Source: CAZEYT01 sp964516295 (GTDB lineage Bacteria; Verrucomicrobiota; Verrucomicrobiia; Chthoniobacterales; Terrimicrobiaceae). From it: a DNA stretch of 22,150 bases. Location: assembly GCA_964516295.1 (NCBI GenBank), contig CAZEYT010000045.1, positions 1-22,150 on the forward strand, in the 5' to 3' direction. Below the pieces are notes generated by a model, which searched no databases, had not been told where the DNA came from, and saw only the letters and a list, made by a program, of their open reading frames with translations. This document shows, in pieces, positions 1-10,700 of this stretch (positions are counted from its first letter, which is position 1; each line of letters begins with the position of its first letter). Position numbers and translations under genes: made by a program.

Positions 1-84
1 GAAAAGAAAGCCGCTCCAAAAAAGAAGGCCCCGGCCAAAAAGGCAGCGCCCACCGCGGAGAAATCCGAGGAAAAAGAGAGCTGA
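1..84 (+). CDS. C-terminal tail of a Lys/Ala/Pro-rich basic protein (partial)
   Basis: The window opens inside a reading frame that runs 27 codons to TGA at 82-84. The visible tail is built from Lys, Ala and Pro in short AKKAAP-like units and ends in an acidic stretch (EKSEEKES). Such tails occur on nucleic-acid-binding bacterial proteins, for example histone-H1-like proteins, some HU proteins and the C-terminus of topoisomerase I, and also on some ribosomal proteins. Nothing upstream is visible, so the family cannot be named. A strong intrinsic terminator begins 20 bases after the stop, which supports this being a genuine gene end. Confidence 0.65.
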   Translation, partial: EKKAAPKKKAPAKKAAPTAEKSEEKES

Positions 85-104
85 ACCAAACCACTCCACA
101 AAAG

Positions 105-135
105 GCGGGAGGTCTTCGGGCCTCCCGCTTTTTTT
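105..135 (+). terminator. Intrinsic terminator with UUCG tetraloop
   Basis: A 10-bp stem (105-114 paired with 119-128, one G-U pair) closes a TTCG loop in the very stable C(UUCG)G context and is followed by seven T residues (129-135). It ends the + strand gene at the window start. On the opposite strand the same hairpin is followed by TTTT, so it probably also stops transcription of the convergent PEP-CTERM gene that ends at 139. Confidence 0.9.
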
Positions 136-138
136 GTG

Positions 139-567
139 TCAGGCGTGACGCCGCCGACGCAGATTCCAGAGCATGAAGGCGGCGCCGAGACCGACCAGCA
201 ACCAAATCCGCGGCTCGGGAACGGGACTCTTCGAGGTCCGAGCATGGATCCCGGCCAACGCTGATGAGGTCCAGAAGGTCCCTATCCGGTGCGCCCGGCT
301 CCATCCATTGCTCACCCGCATCTCAAAACTCCCCGGAAACAGCGTGTAGGAAACCGGCGTTCCAAGAACCACGGCTGCCAACTCCACCTCCCCCGGACTC
401 GCCGACGCCCAAAGCCATTCCGGCCCCGCCGTCCGCAAAAACGGACCGTCCCAATTTTGCAAACGTGCACCAGGTTGCCTGTCTAACACGCTCTGCGTGG
501 AGGCGGGCGAGGAAACGATGGCCAGTCCAAGGCCGATACCGAGACAAATCGGTCGGAAAAACTTCAT
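139..567 (-). CDS. Small PEP-CTERM sorting-domain protein
   Basis: A 142-residue exported protein. The N-terminus (residues 1-25) is a signal peptide: MKFF, then a hydrophobic stretch, then SSPASTQS. The C-terminus is a PEP-CTERM signal: VPEP at 116-119, a hydrophobic helix at about 121-135, and a terminal RRRR cluster at 137-140. Proteins of this type are recognised by an exosortase, which in known systems cuts near PEP and passes the protein to the cell surface. The roughly 90-residue middle has no domain I recognise. The frame is open further upstream to 714, but the start at 567 places the signal peptide at the N-terminus and avoids overlapping the preceding gene. That start has no adjacent Shine-Dalgarno. 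No exosortase lies in this window. Confidence 0.8.
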   Translation of the reverse strand: MKFFRPICLGIGLGLAIVSSPASTQSVLDRQPGARLQNWDGPFLRTAGPEWLWASASPGEVELAAVVLGTPVSYTLFPGSFEMRVSNGWSRAHRIGTFWTSSALAGIHARTSKSPVPEPRIWLLVGLGAAFMLWNLRRRRHA

Positions 568-577
568 GGGGGATGAT

Positions 578-589
578 TGATTTAAATCA
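578..589. promoter_or_regulatory. 12-bp perfect palindrome upstream of the PEP-CTERM gene
   Basis: TGATTTAAATCA reads the same on both strands and lies 11 bases upstream of the PEP-CTERM start codon. On the minus strand a -10-like TTAAAT lies within it, 18 bases after a -35-like TTGGAC. It could be an operator overlapping a promoter or simply an AT-rich promoter element. This is a visual call only. Confidence 0.3.
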
Positions 590-658
590 TTCTTTCTCCC
601 TCCGTCCAAGGCAAAAATTCTGCAACAACCACGCAATCTTTCGCCAGTGTTATCCGAA

Positions 659-1162
659 TCAAGCGTCCGGTTGCCAACTATCGCGGAGCGCCGCCTCGGC
701 CTGATCGGACGCAAAGGTCGGTGACATCCGCCCGGCCAAAACCTGGGTCAAATAAGGAAAAACCGTGTCCGCTGTGGTGACGATCGCATCCAGAACAGCC
801 CGAAACGCCCCCTCGTCCAGCGGAGACGACAGCGTGTCGCAGTAGCCGGCGAGACGGATTTCGCCTTCCTCGTAATCCATTTCCCAGAATTTGCGGTGCG
901 CATTCCAATTCAGCCGATGCAAGAACTCAGCCGCCGCAACCCGGTTTTTCTCGGTCACCCGGATCGGAAGACGAACCATCAGCGACGCGAGATCATCCGA
1001 CTGCCCCATGCAAAGGATGTGAACTTCCACATGCTCCAAGACAAGCCGCGTGGAAAGAACGCCCTCCACGTCATCCACTTTCAAGTCTCCGGCGGCAAAA
1101 ACCTTCCTCATGACTTCGATCGGTGAAAGCGGGCCAGCGGGCGACGGATTTTCATTGTTCAT
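659..1162 (-). CDS. YbjN-like (type III secretion chaperone-fold) protein
   Basis: A predicted cytoplasmic protein of 167 residues. The order of elements matches the YbjN / type III secretion chaperone-like fold: an N-terminal helix (about 13-26), beta strands around 40-70 (LVLEHVEVHILC, LMVRLPIRV), then an LNWNAHRKFWEMDYEEGEI-type core (about 84-102), and a long C-terminal helix (117-143). Members of this fold usually bind proteins; YbjN itself affects stress and motility in enterobacteria. No catalytic residues are apparent. An upstream in-frame ATG at 1192 would add 10 residues (MSHPGRYGTG) and leave 8 bases after the preceding flavoprotein. Neither start has a Shine-Dalgarno, so the choice is uncertain. 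The gene is probably co-transcribed with the flavoprotein. Family assignment is by overall pattern. Confidence 0.75.
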   Translation of the reverse strand: MNNENPSPAGPLSPIEVMRKVFAAGDLKVDDVEGVLSTRLVLEHVEVHILCMGQSDDLASLMVRLPIRVTEKNRVAAAEFLHRLNWNAHRKFWEMDYEEGEIRLAGYCDTLSSPLDEGAFRAVLDAIVTTADTVFPYLTQVLAGRMSPTFASDQAEAALRDSWQPDA

Positions 1163-1200
1163 CCCGGTACCGTAACGGCCGGGGTGGGACATCCGCTGGC

Positions 1201-1710
1201 TCAGTTGGAAAATTCGTCGACGAGATTGACCTTCCCATGCTGGTCGCCCTCATCGACACGAGGACGCCGCCCCTGAAGATAAGCGCCTGCAGCCTCGAGG
1301 AGGTAGCGCACCTTTTTCGCCCCGCGGTTGTCCCAATACTCCGCCTGGGACGGATCCACGCGGATGGGCGCGATCGCCGGATCCGCTGCGCCGCCGGGAA
1401 ACCACGGCTTGTATTCCTCTTTCCAAATCTCCGCGACGCGGTTTCGGTCATGTTCGATCGTGGCGTTGCCGGTGAGGCTGAGATAGGCGGAACGGTCGTT
1501 CTGGAGGATCACCGCGACGCGGGAGTCCGCCTCCAATTCGTGAGTCTTCGCGCTATCATCATCGGTCAAAAACCACACCACACACGCCTCATTCACATCT
1601 GCGATTTGCATTGGCCGCGCCCGAAGGCCGGCGGTCGCGTCGTGGGTCACAAGCATCGCGGTGGAGAATTCCTGAAGAATGTCGAAAAGTTTTCTGTTTT
1701 GGTCGCTCAT
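1201..1710 (-). CDS. Pyridoxamine 5'-phosphate oxidase-like FMN-binding protein (general stress protein 26 type)
   Basis: A 169-residue split-barrel flavoprotein. The pattern fits the general stress protein 26 branch: an N-terminal helix, AMLVTHD, then RARPM at about 31-34, a WFLTD strand (46-50), VAVILQ and LSLTGNATI strands (65-85), a WKEEYKPWFPGG segment (96-107), and AEYWD at 123-127 near the end. Proteins of this branch bind FMN or F420-type cofactors in vitro, and most have no assigned physiological substrate. It starts 51 bases after the end of the giant TPR gene. No clear hairpin terminator separates them, so it may be read through from the big operon or have its own promoter. No Shine-Dalgarno precedes the ATG. 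Confidence 0.85.
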   Translation of the reverse strand: MSDQNRKLFDILQEFSTAMLVTHDATAGLRARPMQIADVNEACVVWFLTDDDSAKTHELEADSRVAVILQNDRSAYLSLTGNATIEHDRNRVAEIWKEEYKPWFPGGAADPAIAPIRVDPSQAEYWDNRGAKKVRYLLEAAGAYLQGRRPRVDEGDQHGKVNLVDEFSN

Positions 1711-1761
1711 CCCGAAGGGTTCGACCAGACAGACTCCCCTGCGTGTATGGAGGGAAAACGG

Positions 1762-4700
1762 CTACATTCCACTCGGAGCGGCACCACCTTTCGGCGGAGT
1801 GAGATAGGGAGCCGATGCGTTTTTCCATTTCGGGAAATTCTTCAGGCCGTACTCCAACGCGGTGATGAGCTCGCGAGCCTGATCGGAGAGTCCGGCCCGT
1901 TCCAGAACGGACGACGTGGCGAACGCCATGCGATAAGTGTCATCCTGAAGGTTGCCACGGTGGGTTTTCAACCAATCAACCGCCTCCCTTACCCCACCCC
2001 GTGCCGCTTCCAAATCATCCGCAGCAACGGCGTCTTCGACGAGGAACCACAGGGCTCGCACAACTTCTGACGGCCGTCCCCCACCCGCGCGCTCCGGCGC
2101 ACGACAGGCCCGTTGCAGCACGCGCTGCCGCGTCGGGATCAGGAGCGCCTTGCCGGCTTCGTGCGCGCCGAGTTGGGTGCCCAAAAGATGCGCCCAGAAA
2201 ACGGCGCTCTCCAATTGATCCGTCCGATCCATCTCGGCCATGGCCGCCTCGAAGGCTTCCTGCCAATCGGGCCCCGGCTTCCACTCCGGAACACTGGCCT
2301 GGAATGCCAGAGGGGCCATCTTCAGATGCCACACCGGAAGGCGCTTCTGGGCTGCCTCGGTCTCCATGGCCTGAAAGATGACCTCGTTCAAAGCCGGGTC
2401 CTGCGCGAGGTTAGCGAGTTGGAGAAGCGAGCTCATCGGTCGGTCGTTTTCATAGCGCCGACTCTCGATCAGATTTGCCAGAGCCGCCGCATTCGGACCT
2501 TCCGCGAACAAGGCTTCGAGATTTTGCCGGATCTCGGCTTGGACCCCGTCCCTCTCCCCGGCCTGTGCCATCGCGAGCCATCGGAGAAGAAAGGTCACCC
2601 GGCGGGTATGGCTCGCGATCTCCGACAACGCGAGGCCGGCCTTTACTCCGTCCAGTCGCACCTCGATCGGAAGATCTTCCCGTCGAACCAAAGAATCCAT
2701 GTAGCCGAACATCCGGTCATACTTCGGCCGGGAAAAAAGCGGATTCGGCTCGGCACGAAAAGCCGACTCGAACAGACCGACCAACTTCATTCCCTGCACC
2801 GATCCCTGTACAAATCGCGCCAGCCAATCGCCCTGATAATCCAGCGCCGTGAGTGGCTCGATGGCCGAGAGAGCCAGCACGCGATCCACCGCCGCTTCGT
2901 CGGGTTCTTCCCCCGCCTCGTATCTCGCCATCGCCAAATCCCGCAGCCAGTCGGCATACTTCCACGGGGCCGCTTCCAAGATCTCCAGTCCGGCGATCTC
3001 CGTCCCAGGCGTGATGTCCGAAATCACCGGCACCATCGTGCCGACCTCTCGGAAGGGGATCCAAAAGGTGTGCTGTGGAAACGCCGGGATCGCCCGACTG
3101 AACAACACCCAGCGACCGGGTGGTTCGCGTCGCTCCGCAAGGACCATGTTGAGGGCACCGGCATTCGATCCCGGCTTGGCCCGGAACTCCGCGCCGATCA
3201 TCACGGAGCCAGCCCCCGTCCGCTGCACCCATCCCCGGTTGAAATAAAACTTCCCGGGTTCGATCGGAAACGGCGTTCCGGTGTAGTTCAGGTTCTGACG
3301 TTCGCCCGCCGTTCCGATGCGAACGGCCGGCGACCCGTCCGGTGCCGGCCCCGAAGATTTCACCACTCCGGTCGCAAGCGGTCTTTCGCCCTCCAGCAAC
3401 ACGTCCGGGAGAGAGGCGCCCGGCGGGGGAAAAACCCGGAGGCCGGAAACTACCGGGACCAGCGGACCCGGCCGACGTTCATCCCCCACCACCGCAATCG
3501 CCCGCAAAAATCCACAGGCGGCCGGAAGAGCCACCGTCATCTGCCCGGAGGACGACTCCCCGGGAACGGATTTCAAAAGAGTCATTTCCCCGGGCATCTC
3601 GCCGAAATGAATTTCAACGGCTGTTTGACCGGGAATCTCCTTCACCGGCGGCGCGGCCGAGACGGAGATCGCGAGGTCAAATTTCCCCCATGTCCGGCGA
3701 ATCTCGCGAAGGTTCCATTGCCAGCCGACTTGGACGGTCTTCTTTTCGTCCGGAGGCGAGGACCAAATGACCGGCCAGGCGTTCTCCAGACGTCCCGAAG
3801 CCAGCGCCGCCAGATTCCGCAGCCGGACCAATTCGCTGTCCGGATTGCTGGATTGCAGCGCCGGGACTTTCTCCGCATTGGTGATGAGGGTCGCCAATTT
3901 CTTCCACTCGCCGGCTTCGATCAAAAACTGACTCAGCTCCCGCAGACGCTCTATCGACGAATCCCGGTTGCCCGAGCCAAACGCCTGCACTTCGGAGTCC
4001 ACCCACGCCGCCCGGTAGGCTGGCTGGTATTTTGACTCAACTTGGGTCAGTGCGTAAATCGTCTCCGCCAGCCGCCGCTGCTGATAACCGGCCTCTGTGC
4101 GACTCCCGGAGTTCCACTGCCGGATGGCGGTCAACACCGCGTCGGGCTCCGGATGATAAGCCGCCAGCCGCCGAAGAAACCGGCTGTCCGTCTCGTCCGA
4201 ATATCCTCCCGGGTATTTCCCGGCCTCGCGCAGCGCGACGAAGCGCGACCACGTCTCGAGGGCCGCCTGCGGCTCGGTCGGGGCCTGAATCCACGCTTCC
4301 AATAACTGACGCGACATCAACGCATCGCCCGGAACCTCCACGCGCCGCACTGCTTCCAGCGCTTCACCGCTCCGACCGTTTTCCTGGAGGATGTCGAAGA
4401 GGTCAAACGACTGCGAAATCTCGGAGGACCACACGGCCCGAATTCTCTCCGTCACGGCAGGTTGGGATCCGATCCCCAGAGCCTCGAGAACATCGGCCGC
4501 CGAGACCGATGAGGGATCGCTCTGCGCCCGCGCGCGGAGGAGCGCCGTGCTGACGATCCGGCGGGCGTGTTCAGGGAGAGCCGCCGTGCTCATGAGATCC
4601 AGCCACCGCGCGGCTTCCGGCGGGGCATTCTGTCCCGTGGCCTCACGGGCGAGCATTTCCAACATGGAGTTGTCCCCCAAAACCGGTGAGTTGTTGCGCA

Positions 4701-7700
4701 GCGGGTCCGGAAGCAGCAGGGCGGGATTCGACAACATCGAAAAAAGCTCGGGCAACCGTCCGGCCTCGCTGAACGCCTTCACAAACGAGGTCCCCTGTCG
4801 CAGCGTCTGGTGAGGGGACTCCCGGAAGGCCTTGGAAAAAAGATCCGCCGCCGGGCCGTACTCTCTTTTGTTGAATGCCGCGCGGGCCTTTCCGATCTCG
4901 GCGCTCTCCGCATCGAGGATGGCGGTGCTCGGAATCCTCACCAATTGAAGTCCGTCCCATCGTCCGCCGATGCTCCACATCGAATTGAAGCTGCTGAAAG
5001 CCCGGAAGATCAGGCGCAGGGCGATGGTGGTTGCGCCATCGGGAATCTTGCGGATTTCTCCCGAGCTGTTCGCCACGGACCACATGCGAAGTTGGGGCAC
5101 CCAAACGCCTTCATTGTCGCCCGAGGAAAAAGAGTCCCGGTCCAACCGGCCGCCGGCGCCGAGAAAATCCACACCGAGGCCGGGAGCGGATTGCCTCGAA
5201 CCCGTCGGCGCAAACCAGCCGGAGAAAACGAGAACCTCGTCCCCCTTGCCGATGGGGATACTGGCAATGTCCCAGTTCAGCTCGGACGACGCCGAGACGG
5301 CTTCCATTTCCGAAGCGCTCGTCGCGCCCAGCGGCCCGGGAACGCCTTTGCGAACCTCCATGCCGATCACGGGTTTTTGAGCGGGGAGCAAATTCTCGCC
5401 GGTGACATAGGCCGTCAGAGGACCGTTCTGCCAGCGGCCGTCGCGCTCCCGCCATCTTGCCTGCACGATTCCGACGGGCGATGCGGTTTTGATCTGAACC
5501 TCGCCGGAAAGTCCGGGCTTGCTCACGGTTGCGGCCCGCTCGAGAACGGCGGGATTTTTGCCCGCCCAGATTTCAACGCGCGTCGGTCGAAGACCCACCG
5601 GGATTTCGATGTTGGCGGTTTCCCAGCCGACCGGTTGATTGCGCGCCCGGTCGGGATCGGTTTGCGGAAGTGCAATCTGGGCTTTCCAGTGGACCCGTAG
5701 GGCGGAGTCTTTCGCAGGAGCGGCGGCGCAAACAATCTGCACGTCGGCTTTTCCTCCCTCCAGAATTCTAAGACGCGCTTCGGAACGCCCAATGGCATCG
5801 GAGCGGCCGAAATTGCGCGATGCACGCGACGCCGAGGTGAAGTCCAGCAACCGCCGGGCATCGGTGACCATGCCGGCATCGAGCAAGGCAGAGACCGCCG
5901 CGGCATACGACTCGGAGTGCGGCAGATACTGAGCGGCATTGGGATCGCTCAGCGTGCGGGAAAGCAATTGATCGATATGTCTGGCCACGAGCGGGTTTTT
6001 GCGGAGCGGAGACAGCTTTGGAAGAACTTCCACCAGAAGGCTCAAATGATAGTCCCCTCCGCCAAAGACATAGTTTTGCTCCGGAATCCGGCGCAGGATG
6101 GCCGGAATCCACTTGGGGGCATTTTTGTCCGGTGCCAGAGCGAGAAGAACCGTGGTCAACATCGGCAAATTCAACTCGTTGAGCGGCTTGTCGCTCTCCA
6201 TCGCGACAGCCCCCCACTCCGCAGCGATGCCCGGTCGGTTCATGACCGTGCGCGCGAGAAGCGAGGTTGGAATCCCACGCTTTTCGGAATCCTCGGTTTC
6301 CAATTTTTCGAAAAGGAGGTCGAGTGTTCCGGTTCGCTCCGCGATCTCACCGATGCGCTCGATCTGCGCGGAGGGATTGGAGCCGGAAAAGCGATTCATG
6401 GACGATTGCAGGAGAACGCTCGCGAGCACCCGCACGCCACGCATGCGCTGGAATCCGGGACGCTGGGGCGGTTCGAGAAGTGTCTTCATCGTCTCCGTGG
6501 CGGCTTCGTTTTGTCCGAGTTCCAATTGAAGTTCCGCAAGGCGGACGAGCAAAGAGACCGACTGTTCGGAGGACGCCGTGAAGCGGGAGCGGCCCCGTTG
6601 GAGGAGTGTCACGGCCGCGTCGGTCTTTCCGGTCTTCACCAAAACATCCGAAAGCCGGGCCAGCAACATGGGCTCCATCTCCCGATCGGCCAGTCGCGAG
6701 GCCACGAAGAGCTGGTTGTAGGAAGCATCGTCGATGGCGACCAAGGCCAGAGCCAGCCGGGCCGCGGACTCATCGTCGTCGGCCATGTTCAGGATCTCCT
6801 CCATGCCGATGGCCGAACGCGCCAGGACATCCGGCCTTTTTTCCAGAAGCGTCGCGACCACTTCCATGCGAACGCTTTGCTGATTCTGAGAGCGCTCCAT
6901 AACGCGATTCAAGGCGCGGACATTCTGAATGCGCTCGGGATGCTCGGAGGCAATCCGAACGAGGTGATTGGCTGCCGTCCGGTCATCCGGATTCTGGATG
7001 ATCTCGCCCAGCCGAAGCGCCGCTTCAAAGTCGCCCGGGTCCGCCTCAAGACGTTTCGTCAACTGATCCCGATAGGCAGCCAGACCGCCGCTCTCGCGAA
7101 GCGCGTTCACCGCCACCCCGCGCAGGTTCCACTGCTGGTAGTCGTCCGCGCCGGGGAAGGCCGCGAAAAGCAAGCCGGAGGCGATCCGCGAGGCTTCCTG
7201 CTTCTGGTTGTTCGCATTAAGTTTTGAGAGTTGTGCCTGGAGCTGGTTGGAACGATCCGGGGACGATCGTCGGGAATTGCGCGGGTTGAGATTGGTAAAC
7301 TCGGAGGGGGGGAGGCCGAGGAGATTCAACTCCCCGGCGAGTTGGTCCCGAACGACAAGCGAGAGGCGTGTTTTTGCAAGCCGTTTGGCGGACTCGCGGG
7401 CTTCGTCGTTCCGTTTCGCTTGGCGGAGCAGGCGGATGCGGCGCAGTTCGCGAAGATCCGGGGTTTCACCCGACTGCATGGCGGCGGCTTCGATCACCGC
7501 GAGGGCTTCGTCGGGTCGGTTCATCCGCTCGGAGGCTTCAAGAAGAAGCGCCGCACTTCGCGCGGACGGCGCTTTTGCCTGGAGCTCCGCGAGCCGCTTC
7601 ACGGCCTTCTCACGATCTCCGGCAAACCAATCGGCGTAGAAAACGCCAATGGCATAAACATCAAGCCGATTATCCGCCAAGCGGGACGAAAACCATTCCC

Positions 7701-10700
7701 TGAGCTTCGACAGCGCGTCGGCCTGAGAAAGTCCGGCGCTGATCAAACGGAACGCATCAACGGAAAACTCAGAGTCCCCCACGGCGAGCTCTCCCCCTTG
7801 CTGAACAAGCGGGTTCCCGGCCCGTCCGAATCCGCCGAAAACATGCATGGGAAAACCGGATCGCGAGCTGCCCGGGGCTTGGGATCTCATGCTGCCCAGA
7901 AATTCCTCGAAAACCTTCTGGGCATCCGGGCGATTGTTTTCGATCGCACCCCGGACAAATCCGGCATGGATCATCGCCATTTGTGCCCGGGCCACCGGCG
8001 AGTTTGCCGCGGCCTGCTCGGCCTGTTCGAGAAGCTTCGCTGCCGTTTCGAATTCCCCTACCTGAACCGCGAGATTGGTGAGCGTTTGAAGATGGGTGAT
8101 CGAACCATCGTTCCCCGGATGCTCCAAAAGAGCGGCAAACCGCTTTTTCCACGCGTCGGTCCCGACCTTGCTTCCATCCTGACCGAATTCCGACGTGAAA
8201 TCCTGAACCGCCGAGCGGAAACCGAAGGCCGGATCGAGATCAGCCATTTTCTTGCGAACGGACGTCCGGGCCGCTGCGGTTTCCGGGTCGTCCGGCACGA
8301 AGGCCGGTGCCTCGACAATCACCCCAAGAATTTCCGTGGAAAGACCGTCGCTCGCCGCAGCTTCCCGGATCAACTGCCGCTGGGCCTCGGTATCCTGAAG
8401 CGATGTCGCCAGAAACATCCGGAGGTCCAGCGGGATCTTGGCTTTTGCGATGAGTTCGTCGGAGAATTTCGCGAACGCCTCATAGCGATCCTGGGCCCGG
8501 GCCAGCGCGGACAAAACAAAGAAGGATCTTACGGTGGCGATCTGATCGGGCGTCGCCCCACCCGCCGCACGGGAGGATCCCAAGCCAAATCCCCACATGC
8601 GCGAAAAACCGCCCCGGTATCCGGAGAAGATCGACATCAGACTTTGAGAAACCTGCTGAAGGGCGACCTGCATCGGCTGAAACCGCGCCCACGACGGTGA
8701 CGCCGAAAAAAACGGATTCTGAGGACCAGCCTGGGAGGTGGGAGCGAGAAGCGCCTCACCGAAGTTCGACCCGGCAAGAATTCCGGAAAGAATCGACTCC
8801 GCTTCATCGTAGCGGCGCTGAAGAAGACGGAGCATGGCCAGCTCATAGCGAACGGCGGGACCGGACGACGGGTCGGCAGCCAATTCGTCAATGAGTGCAT
8901 CGGCTTCGCCGCCAAATCCCGCCTCATGCATTGCTAGGAGAACGGAATTCCAAGCCGCCGGATCTTTCAAAACATCCGCCCGCACTTTCGCAAACTCATC
9001 GAGCGCTTTGGCCCGGTCTGCGGATTCAAAAAGACGCGTCAGATACGCCGCCCGATTCTCCCGGGTCGGTTCCAATTCGGCCAGCCGGGCGGAGAGGCGG
9101 AGGGATTCTTCGCGATCGCCCGATCTGGTCGCGAGGTCGAGCAACCGCGCGACCGCCGCCGGATCGTCCGGATTGCGGCCGAGGCTCCGCGAGAGCTCTT
9201 CTCCGGCGGAAAGAAGATCGTTTTGCTGAATGAAGATTTCGGCGAGATAAGCTCCATAGCGTCCGCCGCCCTGTTCTTTGGCTTGGCGCTCGCGGAGCGA
9301 GGCGATGAGCTGCTCCAAACGTCCGGTTTGCGCGGCGAGTTCGGCCTGGCGTCGAAAGATCTCCAAGCGCCGGGGTTCTTTGTCTTCCGCCTCAAATGCC
9401 TCTTGCAGCGCCTTCTCCGCTTCGTCCGTTCGCCCCTGAATGCCAAGATAATCCGCCAACATCAAGCGAAGCGGAGCCGGCTCTTCGACATAGCGAATGC
9501 CCTCCCGCAAGCGGGCGACTGCCTCATCGAACTTTCCGGCCCGCGAGGCGATCTCGGCATACTGACGGTAGAGCGCGCCTTCGCTGGGCGTTCGTTCGAT
9601 CAATTGCGACATCGTAGCCAGCGCGTCTTTTGGATCACCTTCGGTCGCCTGGATCCGGGCGATGGATGTGAGACATTCCGAGGCGAGTCGGGGGTCCGCC
9701 TCCGCCAACCGCCGCAGCGTGGCCACCTGCTCATCGGGGGTCGAAAAAGCGGCGGCGAAGTCCGCAGCGGCACGGGCGGCGCGCACAGGATCATTCGACG
9801 CGGCGAGTGCATCGCGGACTTCCCGGGCGGTCTTCTCCTCATTGGCGGCAACGGCGAGTTGGAAGAGCAGGAGAAGATCCGGAACGGCGAGGCCGGACGT
9901 CAGCTTCCCGGAGAGCTCCGCAGCTTTTTCTTTGTTCAGCCCGCGGGACGTGAGAAAGGACGCGTATTGCTTGACGAGGTCCGTTGCAAAAAACTCATTC
10001 GGTGAGACAGCCCAGACCCTCGGGAAAAGCGCCGCCAGGGTCTCAATTTGTTCGCTGTCCATCGCGTTTCGGAAAGCCGCGGAGAGGACATCGTGATGGT
10101 CGGGGAATTTCTCAACCGCCCTGTGGAGTGTTTCGCGTGCGGCGTCGTCCCACTCCAGCCGGGTTTGGATTCTTGCCAGCGTGACAAAGTTTTCCGCCGT
10201 GGCCCGGTCGCCTTCGATCACTTCGGCGAGAACCTTCTCGGCGGCCGCGCGATCTTCGCGGGCGGTGTAGGCTTCGGCCAGTTTCTGGCGAACATCGACG
10301 GCCTCGGGAGCCAGTGTGAGAAGGCGCTGCCAGCGCGTCATGGCACCTTCGATCTCCCCTTTTGCCTGAAGGAGATCGGCAAGGGCGGAGAGGCGCGCAA
10401 TGTCGGTGCTTTCCGGCGGGGCCAACCGCTCCCAAACAGCAAGCGCTTCCAAGCGCTTCGCGGCGTCGCCGGAGTCGGTGAATTGTTTCCAGAGAATCTC
10501 CCCAAGCAGCGTCACGACGACCGGGTCGGCATCGGCCGGGCGGGCCAGCTCGCGAAGTTCGCCGAGCGCGTCGTCGATCCGGTTTTCACTTTGGAGCCGG
10601 CGGACGAGATCGAGCCGGAGTTCGAGATTTCCGGGGGCCAGCGCCGCGGCGGCGCGAAGACGGTCCACCGCTTCGGACCCGCGTCCGAGGTCCGCGAGCA

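Noticed and set aside
2113..8700. Several long + strand open frames opposite the giant TPR gene (for example 2113-4035, 5917-7227, 7231-8700)
   Set aside because: Their products are Arg/Gly/Pro/His-rich with no domain pattern, and they are explained as antisense shadows in GC-rich coding DNA; the minus-strand frame is unbroken and has clear TPR structure.
10441..10460. Near-perfect tandem AAGCGCTTCC/AAGCGCTTCG
   Set aside because: It is only two 10-base units inside a coding region and needs no special explanation.
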